A DNA stretch of 64,000 nucleotides from Chamaecyparis obtusa. Lineage: Eukaryota; Streptophyta; Pinopsida; Cupressales; Cupressaceae. The stretch spans positions 964,001 through 1,028,000 of the forward strand of contig BSBK01005139.1 in assembly GCA_027943335.1 (NCBI GenBank). Reading direction: 5' to 3'. The position numbers and the translations under genes are program-made. The notes beneath the pieces were generated by a model. The model did not search any database and was not told where the DNA came from. It was given only the letters and a program-made list of their open reading frames with translations. Below are positions 12,726-26,198 of the stretch, one piece after another (positions within the stretch are counted from its first letter, which is position 1; each line of letters begins with the position of its first letter).

Positions 12726-13299
12726 TACTTACTTGATCAATCACTTAAATAGGTTTCCAAGAGGGTTTTTGAATTATCACATCTGAACTAGGGTTCTGTA
12801 ACCAACTTTCATACTTCTTCCCTAATAAACCAACTTCAATCTCTCAACACAAACTACTTTGGTCTCTTGTGCTCTCCAAAGGCTCAATCTCAAATGCAAA
12901 TGTGTGGATAATGGATCTCTGGTGAATATTAAAGAAACTTTCTACCATTAATGCTTGCCACCATAACATGGAATGTAACAGTGAATTTCAATCTCGACCA
13001 TCTCTACTAACAATCAAGATGTGCGCTCTTTCATACAGCATCAACTAGTATCCAAACATCTAAAACCAAAGGCACATACTTTGAGAGTGAGTATACCAAC
13101 CGCACAATGGTCTAGAGATAATTTAGCTCCCCCTATGACCATGAGGGTCACTCATCCATAAGCATAAGGTGCATCCATTGTGGATGCATCCACTACATAG
13201 TCATAAACACTATCTTGCTTAACTTCCATCCAAATCATGCTCATGTCTTTTGTAGCACAAACTTGACTTCTCCAGATTCATCTAAAATTGATCCTTGAG

Positions 13300-14276
13300 A
13301 CTTATTAGGGCTTTCTTGTCTTTGTGCTTGTGATTTTCAAAACTTTGAGATGTGTCCAACCTTGTTACAAGAGTGACAAATGACTGGAGGCCTTATGTTC
13401 CTCAACGCATTGATATGAGTTACCATACTACATTATCTAGTTGTGTGACCATTATAATTGCATATCTAACATGTAATGTTCTGAGGACTTCTAACATTCT
13501 ACTGTGGATGATTTCTCTAATTTTGCTGAGTCTGAATTCTTTTATTTTATCTACAATTCATAGCTTTATGACCAAAATTATTGCATGAATAACAATAACT
13601 ATTGAAAGGTCTTACCTCTTTACAATCTCTTGCTATATGGCCATGCTTGTTATAGGCATAACAAGTTTATTTTACTAGCTTGTGTTCATCCTTAGATGGT
13701 TCATCTTTAGTTCAATATGATTTCCAGTCTTCTTAGCTTCTGTAGATTCTTCTGGTGCTTTCTCTCTTTCTCACATATCATTGATTTGATTTTGTGCTTC
13801 ATTGAATCTAATATCAGTGGTATGTCCTTTAATCTTTTCTGCATACAACTATGACTCTATTAGATCCTTACTTGTGTGCAATTTGTCAATATAATTCTTT
13901 TCTTCAGTCAATTTAGATTCCACCTACTTCTTAATGTTCTCTAACTCCAAGATTTTCATGTTTTCTTGCCTCAGTTGTTCATCCAACTTCTTTTTTTCTT
14001 TGACCTGTTCTTCATAGGCTTCCTATTTGTTAAATAGCTTTTCATCCAACTCTTCAATTTGATCCTTTAGATATGTATTTTCCTCATTCAATTTTTTGAC
14101 CATTTTTCCTAAATCACTTGTAGAAAAATCTTTCAAATCTTTTCTCAATTTCTTGATGAATACTTGAGAACCACTTAGCTTTAATTTTATTTCTTCAATT
14201 TATTTTTCAGATCTGTCAAGGTCTTCAAGAGCTACTTCAAGATTCTTCTTCAAATGTTTAATTTCTCCTGTATCCA
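13300..14276 (-). pseudogene. Gag of element A: coiled coil and zinc knuckles
   Basis: An ATG near 14276 (MDTGEIKHLKKNLEVALEDL), about 40 bp after the primer site, opens a Lys/Glu-rich coiled-coil protein (14276-13750) with several internal stops. It is followed by a series of CX2CX4HX4C knuckles: CYAYNKHGHIARDC (near 13640), YCYSCNNFGHKAMNC (near 13580), a damaged one near 13460, and CHSCNKVGHISKF (near 13370, last Cys lost). These features identify a nucleocapsid/gag-type RNA-binding protein. The same layout occurs at 250-1440 and 24283-25460. The typical capsid core is not obvious. Confidence 0.75.
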
Positions 14277-14312
14277 TGATCTCCTCAAGTGGTTAAACTT
14301 ATCTTCAGAGGA

Positions 14313-14330
14313 CCAAATCTCTGATACCAA
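14313..14330 (-). promoter_or_regulatory. tRNA-Met primer-binding site of element A
   Basis: The minus strand reads TTGGTATCAGAGATTTGG directly inside the 5' LTR. The core TGGTATCAGAG matches the 3' end complement of plant initiator tRNA-Met, which is typical of Copia elements. Confidence 0.88.
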
Positions 14331-14331
14331 T

Positions 14332-15445
14332 TGTTAGGAATGGGAACACTGAGAGGGGGGGGGGTGAATCAGTGTTCTATAATATTAATTTCTAATACTT
14401 AAAACTTAACTCAATAATTGAATTGCTGAAGTGAATATTAAAGAAAGTAAAGTAAACAACCATAACACATAACACTAGATATGATTACGGGGAAACCTTG
14501 GCCAAAGGAAAAACCCCCGTGGGAATTAATACCTACTAGTAATTGTACTTGTGTATTATGAACCTGTCAATGTTCCTTTTCCCTATTAGGAACAATCATT
14601 ACAATGCTTAAGTACAGTGAACTTGTCAAGTGTCAAACCCTGTTAGGAGTTTTGAAGTAACAAACCCTGTTAGCGGTGGTTGGCTCACTGCCAAAGCTCA
14701 CTGCTCAATAGAGAAGGCTACAACCTCCTGGATATCAGATATACACTATATCTGCAATGGTGAACTACTACTATGACACTGCTTATTTGATCAGTTCCTT
14801 TTGTGCGCTGATGCTTTAACCTCTTGTAAAGCTCTATATCATTCTGACCACTCTTCACATTCTTCTACCCTTCCTCTATCAACTCTATCTCTCATTCCAT
14901 TCTCAAATACAAAGGCACATGTCTTATTTATAGGTGCAACCCAAACTATTCACTAGGTCCGCCTATAACCCATTACATACAATGCTTCTAAACAAATTGT
15001 CTCAAGTGTGTTTACATACATTAACATTATCATATTTAAAATAAATTTTCAATATCCACATAGCATTTATAAAATAAAATAATGATCGCTAATCAAAATC
15101 TTTCCTGCCAATTGCATGCTCTATTCTACTCTGTCACTCACTGACTGTGTCACTTCAACTCATTGTATCTTCTTAATACTAACTCATCTAACCATGCATT
15201 CTTAACCATATCTTACTAACATATCCAAAAGCTTATCTTCAAGGGCACATGCCAAAACTTGATCATATACACATGTGATGACACTCTATTCATCAGGTGC
15301 TTTACTGTCTGCTCTATTCTTCATACTTAGTCGATTTCTTATCTTCTAAGTTATTGCACTGACACCAAAACTCTATATGAAATTGTTACCATAATGACAA
15401 CACTAAATCTTAGTCATATACACTAGTATAGTCAAATTTCCAACA
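14332..15445 (-). repeat. 5' LTR of element A
   Basis: 1114 bp, TGTTAGG...TTTCCAACA on the plus strand, pairing with 8226-9327. A run of 9 G lies just inside the edge next to the primer site. It should contain promoter and polyadenylation signals on the minus strand, but I cannot place them confidently. Confidence 0.9.
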
Positions 15446-16420
15446 TCATAATCCTTTTATGTCTCCATGGTGTTGAAAATATGGTGAATGCTTGAATACT
15501 TGGAAAGAGGTGTAAATGCTCGATATAATAGTTTTTTCAACCTTGATTTGCAAGTCCTCACTTCATGGGATGTCTTCAAATTGGGGATTTAACATTGTAG
15601 TTTCTTTTATCATGCCAAAATGAAGTGTGGGGGTTTCTTTTATAGAAAATCAGAAGGTAGAATTGAGTAGGCCAACCAGAGATTTGGATTCCCCACAAAA
15701 CCCTTAAGACAAGAGCCCAATTTAAATCTAGGTACAAAACCCAAATGACATATCACCAATGGAAACATGTCCTTCCCTAAATAGGAAAAAATTTGGTCTA
15801 TGGGATCCAATGAGAAAATATCAGATAGGTCATTGTAATATCAAGGTAGTATGTTGAGACCACAAAAAGATAAATAGAGCATAGGAGGTGAAATGAATTA
15901 TTTGATTGGAGGGAAAATAGAGGAGGGAACTTAGAAATAAGGGCCTGCCTCAATTTTGAATAAGTTTAAAGAGATTAGAGGAATCATATTCAAATTTAGG
16001 TATGCATTAATTTTAATAATGAGGTCCTCTTATTCAATCTATAATGAGAACACTCTAAGCTAGATTCTAAACATTCATTAAATTGTAGACCACTTAGATT
16101 CTTACAATTTACAATAGTACAAATAAAAATATGTCAAAAAGGGTCAACAAGAAATAGTAACACAAGCATAGTAGTAACTAAAACATCAGTAGATGCATGA
16201 ATTAGTACATCAGTAACTCATAAACATGCAAGTAACCATATCAACCAATGAGGATCATTAGTATTAATATTTGTCATATGATCACCATAACTATCATACA
16301 TAGATTCCTTGGTCATAAAATAGCAATACATTAACCATAATACAATAATCTATCAATTGTGCTTACCTCTTGTTGTATTCAAGCCACATTACCTACTTGT
16401 GGTGATGGGGTTGGAGTAAC
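15446..16420. other. LTR-like non-coding flank
   Basis: Together with the DNA left of 8226 this is the sequence into which element A inserted. It has no ORF. Words such as TTTCTTTTATAGAAAA and CCAATGAGAAAATA resemble the solo LTR at 5308-6180, so it may be part of a related LTR, but I could not define its ends. Confidence 0.3.
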
Positions 16421-18893
16421 ACTACATCCTCCCCCCCTAGGGCTCAACATATTCTAGGAAGTCACAAAGGATAAGATAGAAATACATCTCACATTAGTCC
16501 TATAACATCTCTTAAGAAATATCAACAATACATTAGTTTATATATTACTTGTATCCAAGTACCACAATCCTCATATATATCATCATGCACTATTATATAC
16601 ACCCATTCACCCCAACTCATATTTTAGTCAAGTACAATGTTTGCATCTTATATCACCAATGACACAATCATATACGTTTCTTTCTACTAGAAATTAGGTT
16701 ATGTACTCAAGTAAAAGTAATAATATAGATTAACTTATTGTAAAATAATTAACCATTAACACACAAAAACATACTTTTCTCACACAGATTTATCATTAAC
16801 ATATATTCACAACCCCAAACATAGCAATGGCTAGGAATTTCCACTCATTTTCCTATCAAAAATACATACATTGTATTCAATGGATAGAAAATTATATTGT
16901 TTTTTATTAATTCACATGTATAAATTACTACATATCTCATGATGACATGAAAATTACTATCATTTCAGCATTTTCCAAGCAATACAAACAAATTAAATTA
17001 CTTAATTTTCTCAAAAGTGTCACTATTTCATATATTTTCTCCACTTCCAAGAGAGATAATTGTAGGGTACAATACTAAATTTCCTAAATATAATAACATG
17101 AATAGTACCAAACTCTTAAAATATGGTAATATATACATCATCAAGTGTGTGGATTGATTTCTATCTTTATTAAGAAATAATGAACATAGCAGGATATATA
17201 TTTTACACAAACACATCAGTCCACAACACTAAGATTACACAACACTAGGATCAGGAGTGGGCATGTTCCATCATGCTCTAGAGTACCATATACTAATCTC
17301 ATCTAAGTCCAAAATCCATATCTTATACCCAATGGTTCCCTATGTCTTCTCCCTCACATGCACTCACCAATTCTACATCATACATCCTTGGTGAAGAATC
17401 ACATTACAACACAAGACCAACATTCGTAAAACAACAACAAGAAACTAATTTAGCCACCAAGATTCATAAATAAATGAAATAAGTAATAAAGTGAAAAAAT
17501 AAGTAAGATAACCCAAGAAGTTTTAACAATAAATCAACTGAAAGTAAATCTCAAATTATGGCTAAACCATCATAGACAAAAACAAGTTTTTGGCCTTCAC
17601 AAGCAAATAAAAATCATCAGGAAATTTACATATTACATCACTATATGACTATAATTCTAGCCACCCAATGAGGAGGGAGGAAACCATTATTTGGTTGTTA
17701 GCATAGCTAAAGGTTTTCATATCTAGAGCCACCCATATGCATACTAGAACATGAGAACTCAAACATCCATGGGGCTCCTCTACAAGATTGCAATCACCTA
17801 CCTATCACTCTGCATCAACTAGAACATAATAACATAAATATAACTCCCATGAGAGGTTTCATTTGTTCCCTACTCCATAGTACACAAAGAAGAACTAGTT
17901 TTTACACATTTACAAGGATGTACAGATGCATATGCAACAACAACATTATAAATAAATTACATTTCTTCCAATAAATATGATACACAAGTATTTCATAACA
18001 TTCATGACATCATTATATGTCACTTACAATTTCTTATTCCATTGCGCACTATCCTTCTCTCTTAATAGAATGAATTCAAACCTCAATGTATCACTAATCA
18101 ACAATTATATCATTCATAAGAGAGCGTACTAACTTACATTTTACTCGTGCCAAATAGAACTCTACTCAATGCATGGAATACTAACATTAATCAGAAAAAA
18201 TGATTCTAATTATACATTAGGAATTCCATTATTCATACACATATCATGATAAAGTTGAACTCATTCCGTTTCAATGCACAAGATATCAAGGTAAATCAAC
18301 ATGATCATTTTCAATAGCTGATATAGAAATCCACCACTCAAAAGTAACATGTTATGCCCATATTCATTGAATGAGAATATAATTTTGAATTCGCAATCAA
18401 GGGAGGCATTTGTGTCTCTTACTTGACATGTCTAATATATCAATTTTAATATTAATATTTTATTCAATTATCACATTTTATACTCACTATGATGCAGCCA
18501 TGCAATACTCTCAATTTAAACATAACATGATGAGTTTAATTTAACTCTATGTGATGCATCTATCTTACCATACTTTTAATGCTTGCATACAAAATGTACT
18601 ATTATTTACAATTATTTAAGAAGGATCCAAATTCATCTATACAATGGTACTACTCTTATTCATGCACATTTATGAGGCTTCTAATAACACATTTATATCA
18701 CTAATCAACTTCTCATTAACCATTTAGAAAGAAAGGAGTAAGAGAAAGAGAGAGTGAGTCATCCTCACTTCAAGTAACCATCACCAACAAATTCTATCAT
18801 TTCAATTTCACAATCCAAATGAGATAAATTAATACACACTCATTTGGGAAACTTCTTAATCCTACCAATCATGTTGGAATGGAATTCATCATT

Positions 18894-18980
<87 letters not shown>

Positions 18981-19719
18981 TTTTACATTATATATGCATA
19001 GATATTTTACATTGTATTCTCAAGTACACATATAGCATCATCCAAATAGAATACATGAAGTTCCATTTTAATTTATTAGTTTGAACACTGACACACCTTA
19101 TAATTACTTGCATCTAACCAAGATCTTAAATCACAAGAGCCATCAATACACACAAAGTCCACTAAGAATAAATTCTTTCTATAGGAGTTACAACACAAGA
19201 GGGGTACTTATAATTCCTACAACCCTTTAGTAGAGAAAGATATATAATATAAACTCTTAATCAATCAACACAAATAATTATACAACCCATACATTCATTA
19301 ATCACAAAATTATACAAATGATGTTTTTAGGCCATATGTTAACAAGATATTAATCAATAGTAATGTGTATACCCAACACAAGTAGAAATACATAAGAAGT
19401 CAAACATAAATAATAAACCAAGAAGAGGATCTACAATAATGATCTCTTCCCCAACCCTAAGTTCACAAATAGATCATCCTAATATGATAAATCAACAAGA
19501 ACACCCATTGTACATAAATGACTACTACTCATACCTTCAACCAAAATCACACAAAATGCATAGAAGTAACCATGCACTCGCATACATGAGTCCAAACCTT
19601 GAAACAAGGGGAAGGAAAATTGGAAGCACATGTTGAATATTGTACACAAAAATAACACCAAAAAATGAGAGCCTATACAAAAGATCTCTCAGTGTATGAA
19701 CATGGGCTCTAATACTGAA
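16421..19719 (-). other. Possible remains of an old minus-strand LTR element
   Basis: Two weak landmarks face each other. At 16421-16435 the minus strand has a purine tract (CCTAGGGGGGGAGGA) followed by TGTAGTGTTAC. At 19704-19718 it has CAGTATTAGAGCCC, three transitions away from TGGTATCAGAGCC, with a TGTCATGCTC LTR-like start at 19720. The 3.3 kb between them is AT-rich and non-coding on both strands. I could not pair the flanking LTRs, so this remains a suggestion: either a large non-coding derivative or a fully decayed Gypsy element. Confidence 0.25.
18899..18980. repeat. (TA)n(GA)n compound microsatellite
   Basis: About 27 TA units (18899-18952) run directly into about 14 GA units with one interruption (18953-18980). 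Confidence 0.97.
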
Positions 19720-22700
19720 TGTCATGCTCTACCAAAGAACCCTCGAAAGAAAAGGGTAAAGCATGCACACACCAAAAAAAAACATATGCAACATGAATTC
19801 TATGAGTGCACTACCATGAGAACTAAAACATCAATAAATAAATATTATTTCTATGAATGTATTGCCAAAATAACCATGCATCAACTGAAACCCAATATAC
19901 AATGCATAACAAGAAATCATCCATAATAACCATTGTAATGATCAGGAGAGGAGAATAATATTTCTCTCAAGAGTTCCATGGAATACCATAAGACATATCA
20001 AGAAATAGTCATATTCTTATGATATATCCAATATAAATTTGAAGAACTATCCATAAGCCTCACCATGCTTCCATTACACTACCCCGAACCAAGGGATTGT
20101 GATGATTAACTTGGGAGGCTAGTTCATTCTAAAACCTACAAGGAAAGTTACATGACAAGAATTCCACTAAAGAAAATGTTATATGAAAACAAATAATGAA
20201 TGTGAATATACCAAAATGGTCAGAGAGATGTTGGGTATCCAAATTATAGACCTTATTTTGCACAAAGCTAGTGGATCATCTTTCTATCACAAATAAAAAT
20301 GTTTACATATTTATATGCACAAGAGTAGAGAGTATATGTGCAATAATATAGAGGATGCTTACATAGAAGTACATAGGTATATGTGTAGGGGTAGAAGTGT
20401 TTGAATAAGTCTATAAGAATATTCATAGAAAGATTTTATAAATGTGAAGGAATTCAGCATGATTGTACAGAAACAAAGAAAACTAAGGAGAAAAAGTAGA
20501 AATAGGGCATTAACACTACATCTAATATTTGTGAGATCAATCTCCACACTAGAAGGAACCAAATGATTACAAATGATCTTGCATACCTCCAAGGAGATCA
20601 AAAAATATATATTAATACATGTACTAATAAGCATTAACCATAATTTTATAAGTATAATCAACTCTACTATACAATGTACTAAATCTCATCATCTGTATGG
20701 TCATAAAGTCTTGAAGTGAAAGTAAATACAACTTGGGACTTCAGGAGCACCTGACTCATCATTCAAAGGTTAGATCATCAATAAGATCAATATGAATGGA
20801 AATGTAATAACGTGCCAAGCATGATAACATCATTACTTCAAAGCAAGTAATGCAAGGATATCACAAGAATTTAAATATATATCTACATACATCATAAGTA
20901 CAAGAATACATAAAATAATATCTTAGTATCATGAAGGAGTCATCACATGATCTAGGACCACTCAAAAACTATACATAAGTCCCCAATGATGATTGGTCAT
21001 GCCACCTAACGATGAGGTGCCTTTAGGCCCTCTCCACCATGCTCACGGAGATAACCATATGGTCCAAACCACACAAGAAATGAAATCATATAGGGTATAC
21101 ATGTGTCATGCCCAAAAGTTAAGGCAAAACACAAGCAATTTTTTTTTAAAAGCACCAAAAGAAGGCTACCTACTAACGACACTCAACACAAAACAAAATG
21201 CAACAACCAAAACAAGTTAACTCATAAGAGGTATCATGGCATGCGTTGTCTTGCCAACATCCCTTAATTGTTAAACTGCATCACTCTATACAAAACCCTA
21301 CCTAGGTCTCTAAGAAACCCTAACTGGGTTTAAAATAAGAGTTAATAAAAGGGATAAACTAAGGTGAAAATTCAACTTAGAAAATATCAAAAAGTCAAAG
21401 GTTGGGTCAACACACCCAAAAAGGTTCAATTCAAAATCAGGATAATTCAATTGTAATTGTAACCCTGCGGTTCCTAACATGAACCAGGTTATCAACTAGG
21501 ATCGAAAATGTAATATATCAATAAATAAATAAAATGATAATATAAATCAAGATATTAACCCTAAGCGAAATCTAGGGTTTAAGAAATTATTAATCATTAA
21601 GATATAAATGTTCAAATATTTTAAATTAAAATATTATATTTTTACTTAAGTTAGAAGGTTCCAAAGTTTATTAATCAATTTAATCTAATCCTAAAAAGGA
21701 TTTGAAAACCATATAAAAACATTAATGCTAAGGGAGAAATAATTTATCTAAGTCCCACCTTGGACATTTAAATTAATCCCCCCTAAAATAATCTATTTAA
21801 TTTGAAAATAATAAAATCACAATAAATAACAAATATTAAAATAATCACCAACTCTATAATAAAATATTAATAAAAATCAATAATAATTCAATATTAAATT
21901 TTAAATCTGGAAATGAAAAATCTCAAGAAATAATATTAAAATATTAAAGAGACCATTTAAATAATATTTTAACATTATTAAATTTGAATTAAAGTGAAAA
22001 CAGTCATCCAATCACTAATTCATTTAAAATCCTAATAAAAGGGAATCTTTTTGAAAACTCAAGGAAACATAAAATACTATTAAATCAAATTTCAAAAGGG
22101 GACTATATAAACTCAATAGTCATTAATTAAAAATAACCAGTAATTTGAAAACTGAACCAGAATAAAATGAAAATCATAATTAAAATTTTAAAATTAAAAA
22201 ATGGCTCTGAAAGCCAACCCTAACCCTAATTTTGAAATTAGGGTTAGGCCCTAAAATAAAACTTGGTCAAAACCCTAATTTCTTCATTTTGTGGTTGTAG
22301 GTTTGGCCTTGGAGCATGGATGAAGAAAAAGCAAGAATGTATACACATAAATATACATGTGTGTATATATACATACATATATACTTGTGTATAGATGCAA
22401 TAGGGGTTTCTCCAAAGAGGAAATATTCAGATAAGAACAAGGATCTACTTGATTTCTACATTAAATTCTACAATAGAAATTTATCAACAATGGAAAAATG
22501 ATAGTTACATAAATCTAGAGTTGTTGAAAATTTATGTTTCCATATTCAGTTTTTAAATCTCTGTTGCAGATTTCAGAGTATTTCTCTGTTTCAATGACAA
22601 AGTTACTCACTGTTATATTTAAGAGTCAAATATATATTTTTTATGGTTTTTAGTATATGCATTACAGCAAATTTGAAGTGTCTTAATATAGTTAAAGAGT

Positions 22701-22790
22701 GTTTATTATATTTTTTTACAAATAATATAATAATTATGTTGTTTATTTTATTTTTAAAAAATATATAAATGAATTTGGAGTTGTTGAACG
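19720..22790. other. Unassigned AT-rich DNA
   Basis: No convincing gene. Words such as TGTCATGC near 19720 and 21107 and several AACCCTA-type stretches suggest old Gypsy LTR material. The stretch 21490-22780 is extremely A/T-rich with many short AT runs. An inverted repeat of telomere-like words lies at 22219-22248. Confidence 0.4.
22219..22248. repeat. Telomere-like perfect inverted repeat
   Basis: Two 14-base arms, CCTAACCCTAATTT and its exact complement, are separated by TG. The arms contain CCCTAA units like plant telobox/telomere words, but there are only two units per arm. Confidence 0.85.
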
Positions 22791-22996
22791 CAGACACCCC
22801 CCCCCTTCTACACTTCCCTATGGTTGGTGGGTTGAGTTATCACTCCCCCAAATGGGGTTGTGGGGGCTTAAAGCGTTCTACACCCCCCACTTGGGGTGGC
22901 CGAGCCTCCCTACCCATTTCCCCCAAAGGGTATGGTGGTAGGGGTTGTGTTGCCACTCCCATAGTGGGAAGCAGTGGGCACAGTCCCACCACCATT
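22791..22996. other. GC-rich island with short palindromes
   Basis: About 200 bp strikingly richer in C and G than the A/T-rich DNA to its left. It contains several C-run/G-run inverted repeats of the form CCCC-N3/4-GGGG (22844-22856, 22882-22896, 22919-22930, 22953-22967), spaced about 35-45 bp apart. Element B inserted at its right edge. I see no ORF homology. Confidence 0.6.
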
Positions 22997-23001
22997 TAAA
23001 G

Positions 23002-24220
23002 TGTTGATCCCTATATTATGTTGTCTATTAGTGTCTAACACTTAGTCATTTTTATAAAAAAATTGATCAGTCATCATTGCGACCAAGCCATCTTGTAAAG
23101 GTCGAGTTATGTTTAGACTTGTATTATGTATAGTTACCGAGCAGTAGTTACTATTGTGTAAGTCATAGGTCGTTGAGTACTTCAGTAGTTACCAAGTAGT
23201 GTATAGAAGAGTCAGTGTCGAACACCAGTATATGAAGAATAGTTTTGACTGAGCATTAGATAATTCATATGTCAAGAAAGATAGCTTTGACATATGTGTT
23301 TGTAATGGCACAAACACCAAGGTAAACCATTTTGGCCAACTTCTATGCAAGATTTAATGATTGTTGAGGGCATCAAATAGTTGTTTACGCCTTGTATTTC
23401 TAATCATTAATCCCTATGTATTCCATGTAACCTATTAGAAACAGGGAATGCTTAACAAGATAAGTAATGAATCTAGATCATTGATCTTTATCTAGGAGCC
23501 CAATAATATATTTATATAAGGTGAGATCTAAACCCTAAAATGATGTATGCAAGGAAGAAGAATAGAGGATATATCATGTATGTGGAACAGAGAAGTATTT
23601 TGATTATCGGATGCAAAGATCAGGTAGAGTGACCGAGCAGAGCAGTGAAGGACAAAACATAACTACATTTGATCTTGAGATTAGATAAGTATTAGAAAGA
23701 TGATGTATGTAATCAGCATCTATAATGCAAACTAAAGGATCAGGTACTAATATATTTTAGCAGGTGAAATGGGGTAAATCTCTTTACAAAGTAGTCCTGA
23801 CAGGATTTCATTAATCTCTTAACTAAGTGCTTACTTAGTTCTAACTTTCAAATCCTTTAATCAAGGTAGATTATATAAGTTTGTAAGCTCTTAATAGGGA
23901 AAACCCCTCACAAGGTAGATCATCAGAAGTTATCAAACATTTTAGCCCTAATAGACACACTTTATACTGCAGTAGTGAAGATTTGTGGGTGTCAGCCCCA
24001 CTCGAGTTTTACCTTTCAAGGGTTTCTGGGTAACAAAAATCTTTGTGTTATGTGTTTCATTTGATGGATTAAATTATAGTGTTAGATCTATTTCAATATT
24101 AAAATTCATGTTTATGGTATGTATGTGGAATTAGTTTTAAAGTATCAAATATTAGAGATATCCGATTCACCCCCCCCCCCCCCCCTCAGTATCTCACTTC
24201 CCCATATTATATTTCCAACA
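23002..24220 (+). repeat. 5' LTR of element B
   Basis: 1219 bp, TGTTGATCCC...TTTCCAACA. It matches 30258-31495 throughout with scattered differences. A poly-C tract (about 17 C) follows CGATTCA near 24168, about 35 bp before the LTR end. Confidence 0.93.
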
Positions 24221-24221
24221 A

Positions 24222-24234
24222 TTGGTATCAGATC
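24222..24234 (+). promoter_or_regulatory. tRNA-Met primer-binding site of element B
   Basis: TTGGTATCAGATC directly follows the 5' LTR, with one change from the TGGTATCAGAGC core. Confidence 0.88.
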
Positions 24235-24282
24235 TTGTATTTCTTAAAAGAACTCTAATCACTTGAGAATTAAGGTCTTGGA

Positions 24283-25460
24283 AATGGAGGTCTATAAGTT
24301 GGGAAAGATCATAGAGAATCAAAAGATTGACATTCATCTTTCATTACACTAGCTTGAAGCAGCTAGAGGAGAATTGAACAAATCCTTAAGAAGAAGGAAA
24401 GAATTGGAAATACCATTGAATGATACACAATATCAAGAAGAGGACACTAAAGGTCTATTTGACAATGGAAATTCCACTGAAAGTGATGTAGCTATAATAG
24501 ATCTATTAGAAAGAAACAACATAATGATTAGAAATCTAAAGAGAGAATAGGAAATTTAATCAGTAAGACTATGTGAAGTAATTGAACAGAAAAAGAAAGT
24601 TGAAGAAGACAAGACAATGGCAAAAGAAGATAAAAGACAAATGTCTATAAGACTTGATGAAAGGACATGTGATACATAGAGGCTAACAAAAAATCAATTG
24701 GACATGGTAAATTAACTGTTACTTACCAATCAAGAGTTGAGCAGGAAAGATATGGAAATTACAAATCTAAGATTAGAGAATAGTCAACTAAAGAATAGAT
24801 TGAGATCTAAAAAGGAACTTAATGAAAGGATGAACAAGCCAAATGAAGCTATGAAATACTTTGAAAAACTCTTGAGGTCACCAAGAAGATCTAGTGACAC
24901 TTCTGGACTTGGACATGATGAGCACCTATCATCCACTGAAGAAGGAGAATCATCAAAGAATGGAGAACAGAGGAATGCAAAGTCAAAGAACAAGAAACCT
25001 ACATGCCATCATTGTGGAAAGCTAGGACACATAGAAAACATCTACAGAAGCAAGAATGGTAAGTCCAATCCTAAACCAAAATTCAATGGAAATTGTTTTA
25101 AATTTAAGAAGCATGGGTATCAAGCACATGAATGCAGATCAAAGGTTAGTAATCCACCTACTACATCTGGATTTCAACAACATTGTTACAACTATCATAA
25201 ATATGGTCATAGAGTTCAACAATGTAGATCCAATTAAAAACCTAAGTGGACATCTAATAAGCAAAGTAATGCACCAAGGAAAGGTAACACATTCAATTGG
25301 GACTACAATACATGGTATATTTGTCATTATTTTGGAGAATACGGTCATATTGGAGAAAATTGTGTAAAGACACATTTTAGAGGTAAATCCAAGAGTTGGA
25401 TGAGTGGAAGTTTGATCTATTACAAATGCCAAAAGATTGGTCACATAAAAAAGAGATTGT
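24283..25460 (+). pseudogene. Gag of element B: coiled coil and five zinc knuckles
   Basis: An ATG at 24283 (MEVYKLGKIIENQKIDI) opens a charged, coiled-coil protein with several in-frame TAG/TAA stops. From 24737 one open stretch runs to 25237 and carries knuckles CHHCGKLGHIENIY (last Cys changed), CFKFKKHGYQAHEC (second Cys changed to Phe) and CYNYHKYGHRVQQC (second Cys changed to Tyr). Two more follow in the continued frame near 25323 (CHYFGEYGHIGENC) and 25420. CX2CX4HX4C spacing is kept even where cysteines are lost. It is a gag/nucleocapsid-type RNA-binding protein; the damage implies a long period without selection. Confidence 0.78.
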
Positions 25461-26198
25461 AGAACACAAGCACTGAGTAATGAACAATTCAAAATCAATA
25501 AGATTCTTGAACAAATAAGGGATAAGATGAACAAGACAAGGAGAAAGAAAGAAGAAGCAAGCAATGGTGGATCCAGTGAACCTGAAGTCACCTAATCCAA
25601 TGGATCAGGTGATCACACTACTTCTAACTAAGAAAATAAGGTATGTGAGGAAATGAATTTTATAATGTCATATTTTACACCAAGTCCTTATATTTGATAT
25701 GTTAAAGTCCATATATGCATAAATCAAGATGCATTAGGATAGATTTGAGAAAAGAGTTATATTTTCATATTTGATGTCAAGCATCAATATTTATGTCTAT
25801 AGTGACCAAGTCACTCAGTATGTGCCAAGCTCCTATAATAAGCTAAGATGTGATATCTACCAAGAAGAAATGAAATATTAGTATTAACCGAGTCATGGTT
25901 TCAACTGAGTATGGAAATATGGTAGCCAAGTTGACATGTGAAGGCTGAGATAGATGTGTTTCACCTACAAATGTATGGAACATTTAATGAAGCCCTAAAA
26001 GTGACTATTTAAGTCTATAAAGTGAAATATTATCTTTCATTCTCATTTCACCAAACGATTTGAGAATTTGCAAAGTGATTCAAAGTGATTGGAAAGAGCT
26101 ATTTTTGCTAAGTCAAGATTGTGAAGATTCCTATAGCATGCCATTGGCAAATAGTGTGGAGAACCATTGAAATAAGGTATTACTGAGCTACCTCATCT

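Larger units (their letters stand above)
8226..15445 (-). mobile_element. Complete pol-less LTR retrotransposon, element A
   Basis: Two LTRs (8226-9327 and 14332-15445) in the same orientation bracket 5.0 kb of internal sequence. A tRNA-Met primer site at 14313-14330 and a polypurine tract at 9328-9341 show that the element runs on the minus strand. Possible target duplications are imperfect: TCATG at 8221-8225 and TCATA at 15446-15450. The internal region holds gag (coiled coil plus zinc knuckles) and one 1056-codon ORF. No reverse transcriptase, integrase or protease motif is seen on either strand. The primer site and LTR ends are of Copia type. It must have depended on enzymes from another element. 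Confidence 0.88.

Noticed and set aside
16421..19719. Definite Gypsy element between a purine tract and a Met primer-like site
   Set aside because: The two flanking LTRs could not be paired and nothing inside is coding; kept only as a low-confidence region.
22219..22248. Interstitial telomere tract
   Set aside because: Only two CCCTAA-type units per arm; too short to call.
22769..22999. ORF over the GC-rich island
   Set aside because: Low-complexity Pro/Gly frame created by C and G runs; no homology or context.
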